Assembly: GCF_000504165.1 (NCBI RefSeq)
Contig: NZ_AYSE01000004.1
Coordinates: 310,001-374,000 of the forward strand
DNA length: 64,000 nucleotides
Reading direction: 5' to 3'
Source of the DNA: Bacillus sp. FJAT-14578
GTDB lineage: Bacteria; Bacillota; Bacilli; Bacillales; Bacillaceae_H
Under the pieces are notes generated by a model. It saw nothing but the letters and a program-made list of their open reading frames with translations. It had not been told where the DNA came from and did not search any database. The position numbers and the translations under genes are program-made. Each line of letters opens with the position of its first letter. Positions within the stretch are counted from its first letter, which is position 1. Below, one piece after another: positions 46,163 through 54,800 of the stretch.

Positions 46163-47243
46163 TCCAACATTGACCCGTCATTCGGCAGAAGCGGTGATTC
46201 GCTTAGCTGAGAGATTTAAAGAAGAAAAAGGCAGAATGCCGGTGTTCATGGAAGTGTGCGGTTCACATACGATGGCGCTAGCGAAAACGGGAATAAAAGC
46301 TAGATTGAAAGACCATGTCCGACTCATTGCCGGACCGGGATGTCCCGTATGTGTCACGGATCAGAAGGCAATCGATGCCATGATTCAATTATCGGAAGAA
46401 CCAAACAGGATTCTTTGTACGTTTGGTGATATGATGCGTGTACCTGGTTCTAAGTACACCTTGATGAAGGGGAAAACAGATGGAAAGGATATTCGGGTCG
46501 TATACTCTCCGTTAGACAGCGTGAAAATAGCAGAAGAAAATCCACATAAGGAAGTCATCTTTTTAGGTATCGGGTTTGAAACGACCATTCCGATTCTTGC
46601 TCTTGCTATCCGTGAGGCCGAGGAGAAGGGATTAACGAATTATACCATTTGGATGACAACCAAATTGGTTGAACCTGTCTTAAGAGTACTCCTTGAGTCA
46701 GGGGAGGTGAAGGTGGACGGATTCCTCTTGCCCGGCCATGTTTCCGTCGTTTTAGGGAAACAGAGCTATTATTTTCTGAAGAGAGAGTATGATATGTCCG
46801 GAGTTATTTCTGGATTTGAGCCTGTTCAATTACTTAGCGGCATTTATAAATTGCTGGAGCTTCTTCTCGACAAAAAAGCGGATATCGTCAATGACTATCC
46901 ATATGTTGTCAAAGATGAAGGCAATCAAGCGGCGCAAAACTTGATGGAACAGTATTTAGAGTTTCACGATGAGGAATGGCGGGGCATTGGCATCATTCCC
47001 AAAAGCGGATTGGTCCTTAAAGAGCAATACGTTCGATTTGATGCCAAAAAGAAATTTAAGGTGTCGATCGGACAGCCGCGAAAAACAAAATGCCGCTGCG
47101 GTGAAATCATTCGCGGTTTAATCACTCCGGAAGAATGTGTCTTATTTGGTAAAGGATGTACGCCATTTCACCCCATTGGGCCCTGCATGGTATCAACGGA
47201 AGGAACATGTGCCGCCCATTATCAATACATGAGGGAGGGATAA
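46137..47243 (+). CDS. hypD: hydrogenase iron-cyano assembly protein HypD
   Basis: A 368-residue [4Fe-4S] scaffold protein. Conserved cysteine motifs: MEVCGSHTMA (near 40), GPGCPVC (near 68), and C-terminal CRCGEIIRG, GCTPFHPIGPCMVSTEGTC for the cluster. It overlaps hypC by 26 bp. ATG 46137 has GGAGG at 10 bases; ATG 46128 is too close to the site. Confidence 0.95.
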   Translation: MVDMNLFSDPTLTRHSAEAVIRLAERFKEEKGRMPVFMEVCGSHTMALAKTGIKARLKDHVRLIAGPGCPVCVTDQKAIDAMIQLSEEPNRILCTFGDMMRVPGSKYTLMKGKTDGKDIRVVYSPLDSVKIAEENPHKEVIFLGIGFETTIPILALAIREAEEKGLTNYTIWMTTKLVEPVLRVLLESGEVKVDGFLLPGHVSVVLGKQSYYFLKREYDMSGVISGFEPVQLLSGIYKLLELLLDKKADIVNDYPYVVKDEGNQAAQNLMEQYLEFHDEEWRGIGIIPKSGLVLKEQYVRFDAKKKFKVSIGQPRKTKCRCGEIIRGLITPEECVLFGKGCTPFHPIGPCMVSTEGTCAAHYQYMREG

Positions 47244-47245
47244 AT

Positions 47246-48256
47246 TTGGTTCAGCGAATCAGTTTAGCTCATGGAGAAGGCGGAGAATTAACCCGACAGC
47301 TCATACAAGATGTATTTATTCAATCATTCGGCCATACAGAGCAAGCACGATTTGATGCGGCCATTCTTGATGTCCACTTACAGACGATAGCTGTTACAAC
47401 AGACAGCTATGTCGTAAAACCGATTTTCTTTCCAGGAGGAAACATAGGGAAGCTGGCCGTAACAGGCACAGTGAACGATTTAGCGGTAAGCGGCGCTGTT
47501 CCTCAGGCTATCACAGCCGGGTTTATCATTGAAGAAGGGTTTCCGCTCCTTGATTTAAAAAAAGTCGTTCAAACGATGGCAGCTGAAGCAGAAAAGGCAG
47601 GGGTAAAAATCATCGCCGGAGATACAAAGGTCGTCGAAAAAGGAAGTGCAGATGGTTTATTCATTAACACAACAGGATTAGGGACCATTGGAGAAAAGCA
47701 TCAACTGAAACCGGAGACGATTGATGAAGGCGATGCTGTGATCATAAGCGGCACAATTGGGGATCACGGTATCGCCATTCTTAGTGCCCGTCAAGACCTG
47801 GGACTGCTGACAGATGTGAAGAGTGATTGTGCGTCATTAAACCACCTTATTCAAGAACTGATGGAGAGAGTGGAAGGAATTCGGATCATGCGGGATCCCA
47901 CACGCGGCGGATTAGCAACGACGCTTGTAGAACTTTGTGAAGATTTCCATTTCACAGCTGAACTAGAGGAAGCATCCATACCAATCCGAAACGAGGTTCA
48001 AGGTGCATGTGACATTCTAGGATTTGATCCTCTTTATCTAGCGAATGAAGGGAAAGTAGTGATGATTGTAGATTCAAATCAGCAGCAAAAAGCACTTGAT
48101 ATATTGAACGAACATCGATTGGGGATGGACGCCCGTGTAATCGGTCGTATCACTTCCTGTGATCAGCATTCAGGGAAACTGCTTTTAAAAACCCACATCG
48201 GGACAACGAGACGTCTTCATCGTCTTTCCGGTATGCTTTTGCCGAGAATTTGTTAA
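47246..48256 (+). CDS. hypE: hydrogenase maturation factor HypE
   Basis: A 336-residue PurM-like ATPase that dehydrates the carbamoyl group on its C-terminal Cys to a thiocyanate. It starts with SLAHGEGGELT and ends exactly in PRIC, the required terminal cysteine. The start is TTG 47246 behind GGGAGGG, 2 bp after hypD. Confidence 0.95.
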   Translation: MVQRISLAHGEGGELTRQLIQDVFIQSFGHTEQARFDAAILDVHLQTIAVTTDSYVVKPIFFPGGNIGKLAVTGTVNDLAVSGAVPQAITAGFIIEEGFPLLDLKKVVQTMAAEAEKAGVKIIAGDTKVVEKGSADGLFINTTGLGTIGEKHQLKPETIDEGDAVIISGTIGDHGIAILSARQDLGLLTDVKSDCASLNHLIQELMERVEGIRIMRDPTRGGLATTLVELCEDFHFTAELEEASIPIRNEVQGACDILGFDPLYLANEGKVVMIVDSNQQQKALDILNEHRLGMDARVIGRITSCDQHSGKLLLKTHIGTTRRLHRLSGMLLPRIC

Positions 48257-48310
48257 GGATTTTGGGCATATGCATGGGATAGGATGAAACTGTCTTAAGG
48301 AGAGGACGTC

Positions 48311-48841
48311 ATGCAAAGCATCGAGTTGCTTAGACTGCAGCTGAATCATCTCGTTACTCAGGCACGTCATGATATTTATACACTTTCTACACTGAATGAC
48401 TCATCAATGAAACGGCAAATCCTTCAACGTTTATGGGATACAATTTCAAACATTCATTTTCTTAGTGAGCTGTTGGCAAATCAAGCTTTAATGACGAGTT
48501 ATCATTCACCGCCTGTACAACAACCGATACCCGTTAAATCGGGTATCGCAAACCAGCAGCCGATTGCACCTATCACGCCATCACCCGCCCAAGGTGTTCC
48601 TCAACAAAATCAACGTACCTTTACCATTCAAGAACTAGCCAATTATGATGGGAAAAACGGAAAGTCTGCCTATGTGGCGGTAAATGGCATCGTTTATGAT
48701 GTGACGAACAACAGAGCATGGGCAGCCGCCACTCATTTTGCTTTAACGGCAGGAAAAGATTATACGAAGGAATTTGCCTCTTGCCATGCGGGACAACAAT
48801 CGATTCTAGCTACATTGCCAGTAGTAGGGAGGTTAACATAA
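48311..48841 (+). CDS. cytochrome b5-like heme-binding domain protein of the hydrogenase operon
   Basis: A 176-residue protein with three parts: an N-terminal helical segment (1-62), a Pro/Gln-rich linker (63-102), and a cytochrome b5-like domain (103-176) with FTIQELANYDGKNG, YVAVNGIVYDVTN, THFALTAGKDYTKEF and a Cys-His in ASCHAG. His142 and His159 are candidate heme ligands. No signal peptide or membrane helix. It overlaps the small-subunit start by one base (TAATG), so equal production with the hydrogenase is likely and it may be its electron acceptor. Heme binding is an inference from the domain. Confidence 0.8.
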   Translation: MQSIELLRLQLNHLVTQARHDIYTLSTLNDSSMKRQILQRLWDTISNIHFLSELLANQALMTSYHSPPVQQPIPVKSGIANQQPIAPITPSPAQGVPQQNQRTFTIQELANYDGKNGKSAYVAVNGIVYDVTNNRAWAAATHFALTAGKDYTKEFASCHAGQQSILATLPVVGRLT

Positions 48842-49746
48842 TGGGCCAGCCTATTTTGCCACCAGAACCGATGACAAATGAAGCGATTGCCGCAAGATTA
48901 ACAAATGCCGCAGCGGATAGGATCAAAAACGGGCTCATTCAAAAAAAGAATCTTGTTTATTTAGAGTTAAACGGCTGCTCCGGAAATATCATTTCTTTAT
49001 TAAACGGGCAAAACCCGGACTTCGAATATATGGTCAATTCAATGGTTCACCTTCTTTACAGCAATAGCCTAATGGCGGCCGAAGGAGAGAAGGCCATCGA
49101 GAGGCTCATGAATGCGTTGGGTGAAGACTATATTTTAGCCGTTGAAGGGGCTGTCGCGTTAAAAAACAACGGGTTATATAATGTCATCGGAAGCTGGAAA
49201 GGAAAACCGCTTACCGGTCTTCAAGCAGCAACCATGCTGGGAGAAAAAGCTTCGCATATTTTAGCGGTTGGAGCCTGTGCCGCGCACGGCGGGGTATCTG
49301 CTGCCAAGCCGAACCCTTCTGAATCAGTTGGCTTGCAGGATGTCCTTCCACATAAGAAGATGATTAAGCTGCCCGGCTGCCCGGTTCACCCTGACTGGTT
49401 TTTAGGGACATTAGCCCATTTATTATTGTATGGCGAGCCCGAAACCGATAACCTTGGCCGGCCGTTAATGTTTTATAGTACGCTCATCCATGATCGCTGT
49501 CCAAGAAGACCTTTTTTTGACCGAGGCATTTTTGCCGAAAAATTAGGGGATAAAACGTGTTTATTCAAGCTTGGGTGCCGGGGCCCGGTGACAAGGATCG
49601 ATTGTCCGACAAGACAATGGAACGGCCATGTGAATTGGCCGATAGGGGATGATACTCCGTGCATTGGCTGCGCCCAGTTCGGTTTTCCGGATGCGATGGC
49701 TCCATTCATAAGCTATGATACGACAAGGGTGGTAAAGGATGAGTAA
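48841..49746 (+). CDS. [NiFe] hydrogenase small subunit, atypical proximal cluster
   Basis: A 301-residue iron-sulfur subunit. There is no Tat signal (the start is MGQPILPPEP) and no C-terminal anchor, so it is cytoplasmic. Proximal cluster ligands: Cys46, Cys146 (GACAAHGG) and Cys180 (LPGCPVHP) are present, but the CxGC motif reads C46-S-G-N49, so the fourth ligand is Asn or another group. Distal cluster: His217, Cys220, Cys240, Cys246. Medial cluster: Cys255, Cys274, Cys277 with Pro267, as in [3Fe-4S] types. It overlaps the upstream b5 gene by 1 bp and the large-subunit gene by 8 bp. Subgroup not assigned. Confidence 0.9.
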   Translation: MGQPILPPEPMTNEAIAARLTNAAADRIKNGLIQKKNLVYLELNGCSGNIISLLNGQNPDFEYMVNSMVHLLYSNSLMAAEGEKAIERLMNALGEDYILAVEGAVALKNNGLYNVIGSWKGKPLTGLQAATMLGEKASHILAVGACAAHGGVSAAKPNPSESVGLQDVLPHKKMIKLPGCPVHPDWFLGTLAHLLLYGEPETDNLGRPLMFYSTLIHDRCPRRPFFDRGIFAEKLGDKTCLFKLGCRGPVTRIDCPTRQWNGHVNWPIGDDTPCIGCAQFGFPDAMAPFISYDTTRVVKDE

Positions 49747-51145
49747 AAGAATCGTAATTAACCCGTTGACCCGAATTAGCGGTTTTATGGAAATTGACGT
49801 CATCGTCGACCAGCATAAGGTCGTGGATGCCAAAACGAAAGGGAACTTATTTCGCGGCTTTGAGCAAATGCTGGTCGGAAGAAGCCCGTTTGATGCCGTG
49901 TATTTTACGCAGCGAATATGCGGCATTTGCTCAGCGGCCCATTCGATGGCATCCTCGTTAGCTTTAGAGGATGCCCTTAACATCGAGCCGATGGAACAAG
50001 GGAGATATCTCAGAGACATCATCCATTGCTGTGAGTTTTTGCAAAACCATATCCGCCATTTTTATCAATATACCGTTCCCGACTTCGTTAAAATCAATCA
50101 AAATCCGCTGTTTCAATCCGATCATGACGATTTTAGATTACCTAAAAAAATCAATGAACGAATTTCACAGCATTATCTTGATTCCCTTACGATAAGCAGG
50201 CTGGCCCATCAAATGCTTGCGGTATTAGGAGGAAAAGCACCCCATAATCATGGTGTGTTTATTGGGGGAATCACGACTCAGGCAACAGCCGAAAAAATCG
50301 TTCATCTCGATTCCATCCTCCAGCAAGTATCCGTATTTATTGAGGAAAAAATGCTTCCGGATGTATATGACATCGCCCGCTATTACCCGGACTATTTTCG
50401 ATTAGGCGGAGGATATGGGAATCTCCTCACATATGGTTCTTTTAACAATTATAAAGAGCTGGGGACCCTTTATGTAGATCCTCTCGTTTCAACTGCGACC
50501 AGCACGGAGACATTTGACGAAAAGAAGATTCTGGAAAAAATTGATTACTCGTGGTACAAATCAAACGAAAATACGTATCGGCCAGATGAAGCAGTCCCAG
50601 AGCCTGATCAAAATAAAGAGAAAGGATATTCTTGGGTGAAAGCGGCAAGATACGATCATCTCCCCATGGAGGTTGGTCCGCTGGCAAGGCTGATTTTAAG
50701 CGGAAAGTATGACAATGGCATCTCCGCCATGGACCGGACGATTGCGAGGGCTCTTGAAGCGAAAAAGATTACGGAAATCATGAAAACATTCCTGCAGCAA
50801 GTCATCCCGGGAATCGACGTACAAAAGAAATATGAACTGCCGGAAACAGCAGCGGGAAGAGGGTTAGTGGATACAACGAGAGGAGCCTTAGGGCACTGGC
50901 TTAAAATTAAAGACAAAAAACTATCCTTTTATCAAATTATTACCCCTTCAACATGGGATTTTTCCACTCGGGATGATAATGGGTATAGAGGAGTTGCCGA
51001 AGAGGCTTTAATAGGCACGCCTATCCAAAACCTTGACAAACCAGCGGAGATTGGTAGAATCCTGAGGTCGTTTGATCCGTGTATGTCTTGTGCGACACAT
51101 GTATACAGTCCGGGAAAACAAGTAAAAACGATAAAGGTGTTTTAA
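49739..51145 (+). CDS. [NiFe] hydrogenase large subunit
   Basis: A 468-residue precursor holding the Ni-Fe(CN)2CO site. The N-terminal L1/L2 motif is RGFEQMLVGRSP with RICGIC (Cys61, Cys64); the C-terminal one is DPCMSCATH (Cys448, Cys451). After His454 there is a 14-residue tail (VYSPGKQVKTIKVF) to be removed by the endopeptidase encoded next. The gene overlaps the small-subunit gene by 8 bp and its stop overlaps the protease start (TAATG). All four metal-ligating Cys are intact, so the enzyme should be active in H2 turnover. Confidence 0.94.
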   Translation: MSKRIVINPLTRISGFMEIDVIVDQHKVVDAKTKGNLFRGFEQMLVGRSPFDAVYFTQRICGICSAAHSMASSLALEDALNIEPMEQGRYLRDIIHCCEFLQNHIRHFYQYTVPDFVKINQNPLFQSDHDDFRLPKKINERISQHYLDSLTISRLAHQMLAVLGGKAPHNHGVFIGGITTQATAEKIVHLDSILQQVSVFIEEKMLPDVYDIARYYPDYFRLGGGYGNLLTYGSFNNYKELGTLYVDPLVSTATSTETFDEKKILEKIDYSWYKSNENTYRPDEAVPEPDQNKEKGYSWVKAARYDHLPMEVGPLARLILSGKYDNGISAMDRTIARALEAKKITEIMKTFLQQVIPGIDVQKKYELPETAAGRGLVDTTRGALGHWLKIKDKKLSFYQIITPSTWDFSTRDDNGYRGVAEEALIGTPIQNLDKPAEIGRILRSFDPCMSCATHVYSPGKQVKTIKVF

Positions 51146-51612
51146 TGGAAAACATAATGGTATTGGGAATCGGGAATCAATTAATGATGGATGATGGAAT
51201 CGGCATTTATCTTGCCCGTGAACTGGATAAACGTAGTTGTGCATCGAACATTAGCTACTTGGTCGGAGAGTCGGATATTGATTATTGCCTCGAACAGATG
51301 GCAGGAGCAACGTTTGTGATCATTCTTGATGCTGTCTTCTCCGGAAAGAAACCGGGAGATCTATCCATTTATCCGCTTGCTGATTTGCATGAACACGACA
51401 CATTACATATCTCGCCGCATAACCTTCACTTATTTCAAGCATTGTATCAACAGAAAGATCAAATAAAAGGGTTTCTCATCGGAGTGGAGCCTCATGAAAT
51501 CAAGTTTCATATTGGGCTGAGTCAACCATTGACTCAAAAATGGGACTTGGTTTTAGAGGCTGTAAAAGAAACCATTGAAGAGATCATTGCAAAAGAGGAG
51601 GGGGATGCATAA
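51145..51612 (+). CDS. hydrogenase maturation protease (HyaD/HybD family)
   Basis: A 155-residue endopeptidase that clips the large-subunit tail after nickel insertion. The start MENIMVLGIGNQLMMDDGIGI has the metal-sensing acidic residue in DDGIG, with a second in DAVFSGKKPGD and His in SPHNLHL. The longer frame from 51079 is rejected because ATG 51145 overlaps the large-subunit stop and begins at the conserved motif. Confidence 0.92.
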   Translation: MENIMVLGIGNQLMMDDGIGIYLARELDKRSCASNISYLVGESDIDYCLEQMAGATFVIILDAVFSGKKPGDLSIYPLADLHEHDTLHISPHNLHLFQALYQQKDQIKGFLIGVEPHEIKFHIGLSQPLTQKWDLVLEAVKETIEEIIAKEEGDA

Positions 51613-51670
51613 GATTTTTTTTATTTTTTCTCATAGCATGATTAAAGGTCATATTGATAAGGAGCATGTT

Positions 51671-52402
51671 ATGTATAACTATTATCTTAGGACTAATATG
51701 ACTCATCCGAGTGTTGTTTCCTTTGCGAGGGGAGATGTAACGGGAGATCTAGTTCCAGATAATGTATATTTGACGGGTATAAGGACTTCGGATAGTCCAT
51801 TGACTCAAAATATTACCCTTCTTATCCAGGATGGAAGAATAGGCGTGATAACAAGTGTCCCGCTTCGTGAAAATGCAGGTTATAATCCTTCTTTGTTCTT
51901 AGGGGATTTTACCGGGAATGGTGCAGCAGATATTTTAATAAGTATTACTACAGGCGGCAGCGGCGGAATTATGTACCATTATGTTTACAGCTTCCTGAAT
52001 AATAAAGCACAATTACTTTTTGATTTTAATGTGTATAATGAGCAATACCAATACGAGGTCACTTATCAAGATAACTACAAAGTTGAAGTGATCAGCAAAG
52101 AAAATAATAAAAAGTACATTATAGATATTTCTACAAAAGGTGATGAGTATTTGAATGAAATATATGATGAAAACGGCAAGCTGAAAAGTCCCATCAATGG
52201 TTTTGTGAATCCTTTAAGCGGCTTGTATCCGGTGGATTTTGATTCAAATAAAGTTTATGAGCTATTAGCATATCAAAAAATAGCGGGAAGATACAATGCA
52301 GACTCTTTAGGTTTTGTTTTAAACACTTTAGGGTGGAAAGAGAATAGATTTGTTTTACAGAATCAGTATGTAGCTATTTTAGGATCTACTGAATCAAGCT
52401 AA
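51671..52402 (+). CDS. VCBS/FG-GAP-like beta-propeller protein
   Basis: A 243-residue protein starting at ATG 51671 with AAGGAG upstream. Two Asp-rich turns of the FG-GAP/VCBS type are visible: ARGDVTGDLVPDNVYLTG and LGDFTGNGAADILIS. No signal peptide in the chosen form; an extension upstream lies within the protease gene. I know of similar proteins in Bacillus with no assigned function. Not obviously part of the hydrogenase system. Confidence 0.7.
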   Translation: MYNYYLRTNMTHPSVVSFARGDVTGDLVPDNVYLTGIRTSDSPLTQNITLLIQDGRIGVITSVPLRENAGYNPSLFLGDFTGNGAADILISITTGGSGGIMYHYVYSFLNNKAQLLFDFNVYNEQYQYEVTYQDNYKVEVISKENNKKYIIDISTKGDEYLNEIYDENGKLKSPINGFVNPLSGLYPVDFDSNKVYELLAYQKIAGRYNADSLGFVLNTLGWKENRFVLQNQYVAILGSTESS

Positions 52403-52483
52403 GGAAGAACTCCATTTGATATTCTTTCCCTCCATTTGTTATAATGAATTGTTTTTAACATTATTGAGGGGGAACATTTTGTT

Positions 52484-52933
52484 ATGTCGATCGAAGTAGG
52501 CAGCAAGGTAAAAGGTAAAGTAACAGGCATCACCAATTTTGGAGCATTCGTAGAATTGCCGGGAGGCTTAACGGGTCTTGTCCACATTAGTGAGGTAGCG
52601 GACAGCTACGTAAAAGACGTGAATGACCATCTCAAAGTAGGCGACGAGGTTGAAGTGAAAGTGATGAGTGAGAAAGACGGAAAAATTGCTTTGTCCATCA
52701 AAAAAGCAATAGATAGACCGGAAGGAAAAACCGATTCTTATTCCCAACGCCCGCCGCGTCAAAGACGAGGAGATGGCCGTTCCAAAGACTTCCGTCCAAA
52801 AAACGATTTCCAGAAAAAGGAAACTTTTGAAGACAAAATGTCACGTTTTTTAAAGTCCAGCGAAGAGAATTTATCTTCCCTCAAACGTAACACGGAAACA
52901 AAACGAGGCGGTAGAGGCGGTAGACGAGGATAA
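52484..52933 (+). CDS. yabR: S1-domain RNA-binding protein YabR
   Basis: A 149-residue protein. The S1 domain (1-75) begins MSIEVGSKVKGKVTGITNFGAFVELPGG and matches B. subtilis YabR closely; the tail is Arg/Gly-rich (TKRGGRGGRRG) as in YabR. It binds RNA or ribosomes by family inference. In B. subtilis yabR follows divIC; here the neighbours differ, so the locus has been rearranged or this is a paralogue (GSP13/YugI is the other candidate). Confidence 0.85.
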   Translation: MSIEVGSKVKGKVTGITNFGAFVELPGGLTGLVHISEVADSYVKDVNDHLKVGDEVEVKVMSEKDGKIALSIKKAIDRPEGKTDSYSQRPPRQRRGDGRSKDFRPKNDFQKKETFEDKMSRFLKSSEENLSSLKRNTETKRGGRGGRRG

Positions 52934-52964
52934 ACCGCTGCGTTTTGTTTCATGCTTCCATAGA

Positions 52965-52999
52965 TAAAGGCAAGCCTGCATAGACGGGCTTGTCTTCTT
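52965..52999 (+). terminator. terminator of yabR
   Basis: GGCAAGCC/GGGCTTGTC stem followed by TCTTTC. Its 5' arm and loop (AAGGCAAGCCTGCATA) recur in the terminator at 60335-60372. Confidence 0.7.
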
Positions 53000-53004
53000 T
53001 CATG

Positions 53005-53110
53005 TAACCAAAACCGTCACAACTCTTGCCGGCACTTATCGCAATGTGATGGAAATTAAAAATATTGCCCAAGGTGCAGGTCATATCCTGACTGTGGATG
53101 TAAGCTGACA
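53005..53110 (+). pseudogene. short protein-coding remnant
   Basis: One frame reads TVTTLAGTYRNVMEIKNIAQ and a few more residues to a TGA, followed by a good terminator (53148-53182). There is no start codon or ribosome binding site. It looks like the 3' end of a lost gene; family not identified. Confidence 0.3.
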
Positions 53111-53147
53111 ACGCTCTAGAATTAGTTGAAATGTAGTGAACATACAG

Positions 53148-53184
53148 GAAAGCAGACCAATCGTTAAGAGGTCTGCTTTTTCTG
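53148..53184 (+). terminator. hairpin terminator
   Basis: AAAGCAGACC pairs with GGTCTGCTTT, then T4. The stretch to 53307 has no gene. Confidence 0.75.
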
Positions 53185-53307
53185 TATCTATATAGAGCAT
53201 GACTAATATCTCCGAGTAAGGTCAGCTGCTTTTTTGTTTAAAGAATGACGCTGATTTCTTATTCAACACATGGGGGGGTTCGTTTATACGGAACCGTTAA
53301 AATACGA

Positions 53308-54021
53308 TTAAAGGGCATTTACATTTTGTGACCTTAATAGCTTTACAACCATCTCTCCAATTTGTCTTCCCAGCCTTAATCCTTCGTTATTGTCTATTTT
53401 AAAATGCACGCCGGCGTACAAACGGGATTGAGCGCTTTCTTCCATTGCTTTTTTTATTCTGGATGACTCTGGTGGAAAGAAATAACTTAACATTACTTCT
53501 GCACATCCCGCCACAGTAGCGTGTGCGGAAGGATAGGATGGAAAACGAGGGGTAGACAATACCATGGGCAGGTTTCTGTCATATTGATTTGGACGTGCTA
53601 CATCCCAACCATATTTAAAAAGCCATGTTATCACAAAAACATCGTTTATCGCGGCATGGACATAACCTAGTATTCTAGCAATATGGGGCGATCCCAGTCT
53701 ATATTTTTTAGCTAAACGGAAAATGATAGCAGTGATTTTCTCGGTTAATTCATCTGTTGCCCAATAGTGTGCAATGCGTATTTGTTGAGGGGTTAATGAT
53801 GTTAATGTTTGCTCTACAATGAATAGCTCTGTTTCCCAATCAATATCATTCGGATGTATAATTCTCCAATTGATACGCTGGTGAAAGGGGTCTAAGAAAT
53901 CATTGTCTCTTCCCCTTGAAATAAAAAACATCGGCCAATATCCTGCTTCTGGAGAACCTTTAGGAGGTTTTTCCTCCCCTGGGTAAGGATGTTCTGTCCA
54001 TTTTCTATAAATTGTTCGCAT
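53308..54021 (-). CDS. PAP2/vanadium haloperoxidase-fold protein
   Basis: A 237-residue protein with the acid phosphatase/haloperoxidase residues in order: KYGWDVARPNQYD, FPSYPSAHAT (the PSxH motif), and QSRLYAGVHFKIDN with the catalytic His. There are no clear transmembrane helices, so it is closer to the vanadium-dependent haloperoxidase-like soluble branch than to membrane PAP2 phosphatases. Start at ATG 54021 behind AAGGGG. Substrate unknown. Confidence 0.82.
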   Translation of the reverse strand: MRTIYRKWTEHPYPGEEKPPKGSPEAGYWPMFFISRGRDNDFLDPFHQRINWRIIHPNDIDWETELFIVEQTLTSLTPQQIRIAHYWATDELTEKITAIIFRLAKKYRLGSPHIARILGYVHAAINDVFVITWLFKYGWDVARPNQYDRNLPMVLSTPRFPSYPSAHATVAGCAEVMLSYFFPPESSRIKKAMEESAQSRLYAGVHFKIDNNEGLRLGRQIGEMVVKLLRSQNVNAL

Positions 54022-54308
54022 AAAACCCAACCCCTTATGGAATGGTCTCCTTCTTCCTTATGATGAGAAGCGATAAAATATGACCATATATTGCCGCATA
54101 TTTTAGAAGCAAGGAAAGATAAATTTGGCTGAAAAATAAGCGTTTGAATTAGTGACAATGCCCAAGCATAGTTCATATTTTAGTGGGGAGAGCATTCGAA
54201 GTGTTGATGAATTTACCTGTTACACAGTTGTTTGCTGATTGCGGTCGTCCTGTGCCCCTCTTATGTTTCGGGTACACCTTGTTAATTTAATTTATGGAGG
54301 CTATGAAA

Positions 54309-54617
54309 ATGAATAATTTCCAAAATGAACTTCAAATGTTGAATGTTGGCGATTTCCAGGCAAGCCAGGCAGTTCCTTGGGACCAAAACCAGTACTATGA
54401 TGATTCGTTACGACAAATCAGTGGTTTTGGCGGTTCTTTTCGTTGTTCAAGTTGTTTTAGTTGCTTTCGTTGTTTTAGCTGCTTTTTTAGTTGCTTTAGC
54501 TGCTTTTTTAACTGCTTTAATTGTTTTCGTTGCCATAATTGTTTTAGTTGCTCTAATTGCGGTGGCCGTTGCGGCGGTGGCGGTCGTTGCGGCGGCGGCA
54601 GTCGCTGCGGAGGTTAA
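54309..54617 (+). CDS. TOMM precursor peptide, heterocycloanthracin/sonorensin type
   Basis: A 102-residue precursor. The leader (about 1-44) begins MNNFQNELQMLNVGDFQASQ, as in Bacillus heterocycloanthracin precursors. The core is built of short Cys units: CSSC, then CFxC and CFFxC repeats, and finally CGG-GRC blocks, 16 Cys in all with Phe, Ser, Asn and Arg between. These Cys (and Ser) would be cyclised to thiazoles/oxazoles. GGAGG lies 8 bases before ATG 54309; ATG 54294 and 54303 are too near it. A hairpin after the gene separates it from the modification genes. Confidence 0.9.
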   Translation: MNNFQNELQMLNVGDFQASQAVPWDQNQYYDDSLRQISGFGGSFRCSSCFSCFRCFSCFFSCFSCFFNCFNCFRCHNCFSCSNCGGRCGGGGRCGGGSRCGG

Positions 54618-54662
54618 TCGTTCTAGTTTTTTTAATGAGTACTATATGGTTGCTTAAGGAGA

Positions 54663-54705
54663 AGGAAGAGCCCCCTGCATGAGTAGGTGTAGGGGCTTTT
54701 CTCCA
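54663..54705 (+). terminator. hairpin between TOMM precursor and enzymes
   Basis: AGCCCCCTGCA pairs with TGTAGGGGCT, then TTTTCTCC. Its position suggests partial termination, so precursor would exceed enzymes. Confidence 0.7.
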
Positions 54706-54800
54706 TAGGATTAGACATAAGAGACAAATTGCGGTACATAGGATGATAGTGAAAGTGATGATGCAGATTTGAGAACAGCTCGAGGGTAAGGAGGAGCGGA

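Noticed and set aside
54309..54617. Metallothionein-like or keratin-like Cys-rich protein
   Set aside because: The leader matches heterocycloanthracin-type precursors and the following genes are the TOMM modification set.
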